NCBI GenBank assembly: GCA_002478115.1
Contig: DLMH01000015.1
Coordinates: 1 to 8,402, forward strand
Length of the DNA: 8,402 nt
Direction: 5' to 3'
Origin: Candidatus Acidiferrum typicum
GTDB taxonomy: Bacteria > Acidobacteriota > Terriglobia > Acidiferrales > UBA7541
In this document: in pieces, positions 6,619-8,402 of the stretch
Numbering within the stretch: the stretch's first letter is position 1
How the letters are laid out: every line of letters begins with the position of its first letter
Notes under the pieces: generated by a model
What the model saw: the letters and a program-made list of their open reading frames with translations, nothing else
What the model was told of the DNA's origin: nothing
Databases searched by the model: none
Translations under genes and position numbers: made by a program

Positions 6619-7521
6619 CTACTTACGGCTCTTCTCGTCGAGCTCCGCCAAGTAGTTCTTCACCGTGGCCGTATCCTTGGGATCGGTGGAGTATTTCAAA
6701 TACTCCCGCAGTTGAGCGACCTCATTGGCGCGATCACGTTTGGCTTCGTAGATCTGAGCGAGCAGGTAGTGCACCCTCGGTTCGGTCCTATTCCTGTCGA
6801 TTTCCAAAGCCTTCAGTGCACTCTTTTCCGCTTCGGGCAAACGATGCAGATTCAAGTTGGCCATTGCATTATAGGCGTAGGCGGCCGCATCGGTGGTCGG
6901 GTCAATTTCGAGAGCGCGAGTACTAAGCTTCAGCACCTCATCCCAATTCTTCAAGCGCGAGGAAATATCCGTGAGACAAAGATAAGCGGGCAAGTAATTG
7001 GAACCGGAGGTTAGCGGCTTGGCACACGCATCGTGGGCTTCTTCAGTCTTCTGCTGCGCCACCAGCACTTGACCCAGCAGGACCCAAGCGGCGGAATATT
7101 TCGCATACTGGTTCACCGCTTTGCGCAAGTGATTCTCCGCAGCAGCTATTTTCCTGTTCCTCATGGCGGCACAGCCATCTGCGTACTCCCTTTGTGTCTT
7201 CTCCGGAACCTGCAAATCCCCAACTCCGACCGTGCCCGTGTCCAGCCCATTCAGCGGTGGAAGAAAACAGTTATCTTCCTTCGGATTCTTTGACGGAACT
7301 GGGTTGCGGTTGTTACCGAGGACCATATTGGCTTCATCAAACGATGATGGGGGAGCGGGTGGCATTGCTGCAGGGTTTGGAACAGTTTGCGTTGGAGGCG
7401 GCGCTCCTCCACCTTTTCTTCCCTGCCCATGCGCAAGCGTGCCGCAAAACATTAACGTAACGGCGCAGAATAAAGTCAGAGTGGAAACGTCGCAACGATA
7501 GGTAGGCGAATTCCGCTTCAT
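6619..7521 (-). CDS. Secreted tetratricopeptide-repeat protein
   Basis: The product is a 300-residue exported TPR protein. It has a signal peptide (basic MKRNSPTYR, hydrophobic core to about residue 30, likely cleavage near AHG-Q) and a Gly/Pro-rich low-complexity stretch (about 34-60, GRKGGGAPPPTQTVPNP). About five TPR units follow between residues 109 and 281; clear ones are SAAWVLLGQVLVAQQKTEEA (144-162) and AYNAMANLNLHRLPEAEKSA (216-235). TPRs bind partner proteins and often scaffold envelope complexes, so a periplasmic binding role is inferred; no enzymatic motif is visible. The start is supported by GGGGAGGT (complement of 7527-7534) with the GGAGG core 6 nt from the ATG. The FCG in the signal peptide is not a proper lipobox. 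The gene is convergent with the peptidase and has no operon partner. Its TPRs are not close in sequence to those of the kinase. Confidence 0.9.
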   Translation of the reverse strand: MKRNSPTYRCDVSTLTLFCAVTLMFCGTLAHGQGRKGGGAPPPTQTVPNPAAMPPAPPSSFDEANMVLGNNRNPVPSKNPKEDNCFLPPLNGLDTGTVGVGDLQVPEKTQREYADGCAAMRNRKIAAAENHLRKAVNQYAKYSAAWVLLGQVLVAQQKTEEAHDACAKPLTSGSNYLPAYLCLTDISSRLKNWDEVLKLSTRALEIDPTTDAAAYAYNAMANLNLHRLPEAEKSALKALEIDRNRTEPRVHYLLAQIYEAKRDRANEVAQLREYLKYSTDPKDTATVKNYLAELDEKSRK

Positions 7522-7535
7522 GAGCCACCTCCCCT

Positions 7536-7557
7536 GCAGGCTTCGAGTTCAGCCTGC
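7536..7557 (-). promoter_or_regulatory. Leader hairpin abutting the TPR gene ribosome binding site
   Basis: The arms GCAGGCT (7536-7542) and AGCCTGC (7551-7557) pair perfectly over 7 bp with an 8-nt loop. In the mRNA the hairpin ends 1 nt before the purine-rich Shine-Dalgarno at 7534-7527, a position where folding could tune translation. A chance inverted repeat is possible. Confidence 0.4.
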
Positions 7558-7609
7558 CATTGAGGCTTTCATGAAATGGAATCGTAAACCGTTTCTTGCT
7601 TCCAGTCGA

Positions 7610-7641
7610 GCTATTTCGAGGGAATGCTATTTCGAGGGAAT
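7610..7641. repeat. Perfect 16-bp tandem duplication
   Basis: The unit GCTATTTCGAGGGAAT occurs twice head to tail (7610-7625 and 7626-7641) in the upstream region of the TPR gene, about 90-120 bp before its start. It is a perfect duplication and so presumably recent. At 16 bp it would shift any reading frame crossing it. A doubled protein-binding site or simple slippage are both possible. Confidence 0.7.
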
Positions 7642-7656
7642 GAAGAAGTGGGTTGA

Positions 7657-7866
7657 GCTGGTACGGCAAGGACAAGAAGGGACCAATGGCATCGAATCCT
7701 GATTGCATATGATGTCTGGTACGGCGACTACGGAGGGCGGGCGAATGTCGATTTCTACACGACGGAAAAGAATGGGAACACGATTGTACTTGTTTTCATG
7801 TACGTAGATATGGACAACAATCTTGCGACAGTCCAGAAGCGAGTTCTAAAGTCTTTCTCGTGGTAA
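7657..7866 (+). pseudogene. Orphan C-terminal coding fragment, unrecognised
   Basis: The plus-strand frame ending at TAA 7864-7866 translates from about 7700 as AYDVWYGDYGGRANVDFY, TTEKNGNTIVLVFMYVD, then MDNNLATVQKRVLKSFSW and stop. The alternating strands and the closing TVQKRVLKSF resemble the last strand and helix of PsbP/DUF1795-like small secreted domains, but the match is only by eye. The frame is closed upstream by a TGA at 7654-7656 and has no usable start before the ATG at 7798, well inside the coding-like part. The 5' part of the gene is therefore missing. The TPR gene lies on the other strand just to the left, so the break is near its promoter region. Confidence 0.55.
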
Positions 7867-8131
7867 ATAAACTGTTTCGAGGTTGGTCCAACCGCTATCT
7901 TGTGAAACATCCCCATAACGCTCAATGACCAGCGGTCAAAACGTGAAATGGCCTGATTGCATCAGGTACTGAGTGCGGGAACTAAAGCTGGCCGGTTAGT
8001 GCGCCGTTTTTAAATCAGTGTGAAATCGCCTAAAGACTAAGCATGAGATATATTCGCTAACCAGTAAAGACGCTCAGAAATCTTGAGCTTGGTAATTCGA
8101 AAAGTCCACCGGCGGGGCTACATTCACAGCA
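7867..8131. other. Spacer with small palindromes only
   Basis: No gene is seen. Two short dyads occur: GGTTGG-T-CCAACC (7881-7893), 14 nt after the stop of the fragment at 7864-7866, and CCTGAT-TGC-ATCAGG (7952-7966). Neither is followed by a T-run. A short T-run (8007-8011) follows a GC-rich stretch but no good stem was found. Confidence 0.4.
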
Positions 8132-8402
8132 TTACTGCAGCGTTCGTTGGATGTTAGTTAGGGGCCACTGCGTCAAGTAAAGCACCTTCTGCCCGGTGCT
8201 GTTAGCTTCCTGGAGCTGCGCCGCTGCCTCCGCCGCGTCATTGTAAAATGCCTCACCGATGATCCAGGGGACCCCTTGATATCCCTGACTCGTCAAGGCG
8301 TTGAACGCAGTTGCAAAGCTGTTTCCGGTTTCGTCGTAAATATGGACGCGGGGAATCACCGATGCTGTTGACCGTCGCCGCGGGGTTCCTGATGAGGTAC
8401 CA
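8132..8402 (-). pseudogene. C-terminal part of an unrecognised protein, frameshifted, runs off the right edge
   Basis: The frame ending at TAG or equivalent stop at 8134-8132 reads RVHIYDETGNSFATAFNALT, SQGYQGVPWIIGEAFYND, and ends QKVLYLTQWPLTNIQRTLQ. The natural-looking upstream sequence is in another frame: WYLIRNPAATVNSIGDSP, read from the window edge. The two join if one C is removed from, or two added to, the C-run opposite 8350-8353. A GTG at 8359 could serve as a start only if this were a separate 75-residue gene, and no ribosome binding site supports that. I therefore call one gene with a frameshift, either a real lesion or a sequencing error in the homopolymer. The family is not recognised; there is no membrane helix in the part seen. 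Confidence 0.6.

Noticed and set aside
6329..6655. Plus-strand 108-codon open frame between the peptidase and TPR genes
   Set aside because: Its first codons are antisense to the conserved kinase vestige and its last to the TPR gene. It has no ribosome binding site and no recognisable domain.
1..8402. CRISPR array, tRNA or rRNA genes, transposase or integrase
   Set aside because: No regularly spaced repeats, no cloverleaf or conserved rRNA segments, and no transposase-like coding sequence were seen in the window.

Overview
The window reads like a chromosomal accessory stretch of a soil Acidobacteriota bacterium (Terriglobia-like). This is inferred from gene style, not from a marker gene: a membrane-anchored PknB-type kinase starting [11 protein letters not shown] with a long TPR sensor half, a secreted S9 peptidase, a secreted TPR protein, a relic of a bacterial Ig-like repeat protein, moderately high GC and wide intergenic spaces. 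No rRNA, tRNA, CRISPR array, transposase or integrase was seen.

Layout. 1-165 (minus) is the 5' end of a small secreted protein that runs off the left edge. 166-798 has no intact gene but holds an open, protein-like frame (477-686, plus) without a start. 799-3738 (minus) is a complete 979-residue receptor Ser/Thr kinase. Its promoter (TTGACT, 18 nt, TAAGAT) lies so close to the ATG that the mRNA is probably leaderless. 3739-4217 separates the kinase from the divergent peptidase and holds a 58-bp compound palindrome, an orphan terminator-like hairpin and the C-terminal relic of an Ig-like domain protein. 4218-6176 (plus) is a complete 652-residue secreted S9 prolyl-oligopeptidase-family enzyme with all catalytic residues. 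6177-6618 contains a second, broken copy of the kinase promoter plus its first 19 codons. 6619-7521 (minus) is a complete secreted TPR protein. 7522-8131 has another orphan C-terminal fragment and otherwise nothing recognisable. 8132-8402 (minus) is the C-terminal part of an unrecognised protein, apparently frameshifted in a C-run, entering from the right edge.

How it fits together. The three complete genes are monocistronic in appearance: the kinase and peptidase diverge, and the peptidase and TPR gene converge. No operon or shared pathway can be shown. The most striking property is the amount of gene wreckage: at least five partial or broken coding pieces in 8.4 kb. One is a duplicated kinase start whose promoter is conserved in sequence and geometry, facing into the 3' end of the peptidase gene. 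I do not see a clear undescribed multi-gene system. The best leads are the repeated leaderless kinase promoter module, the 58-bp palindrome upstream of it, and a pair of diverged intergenic repeats (683-752 and 6424-6502).
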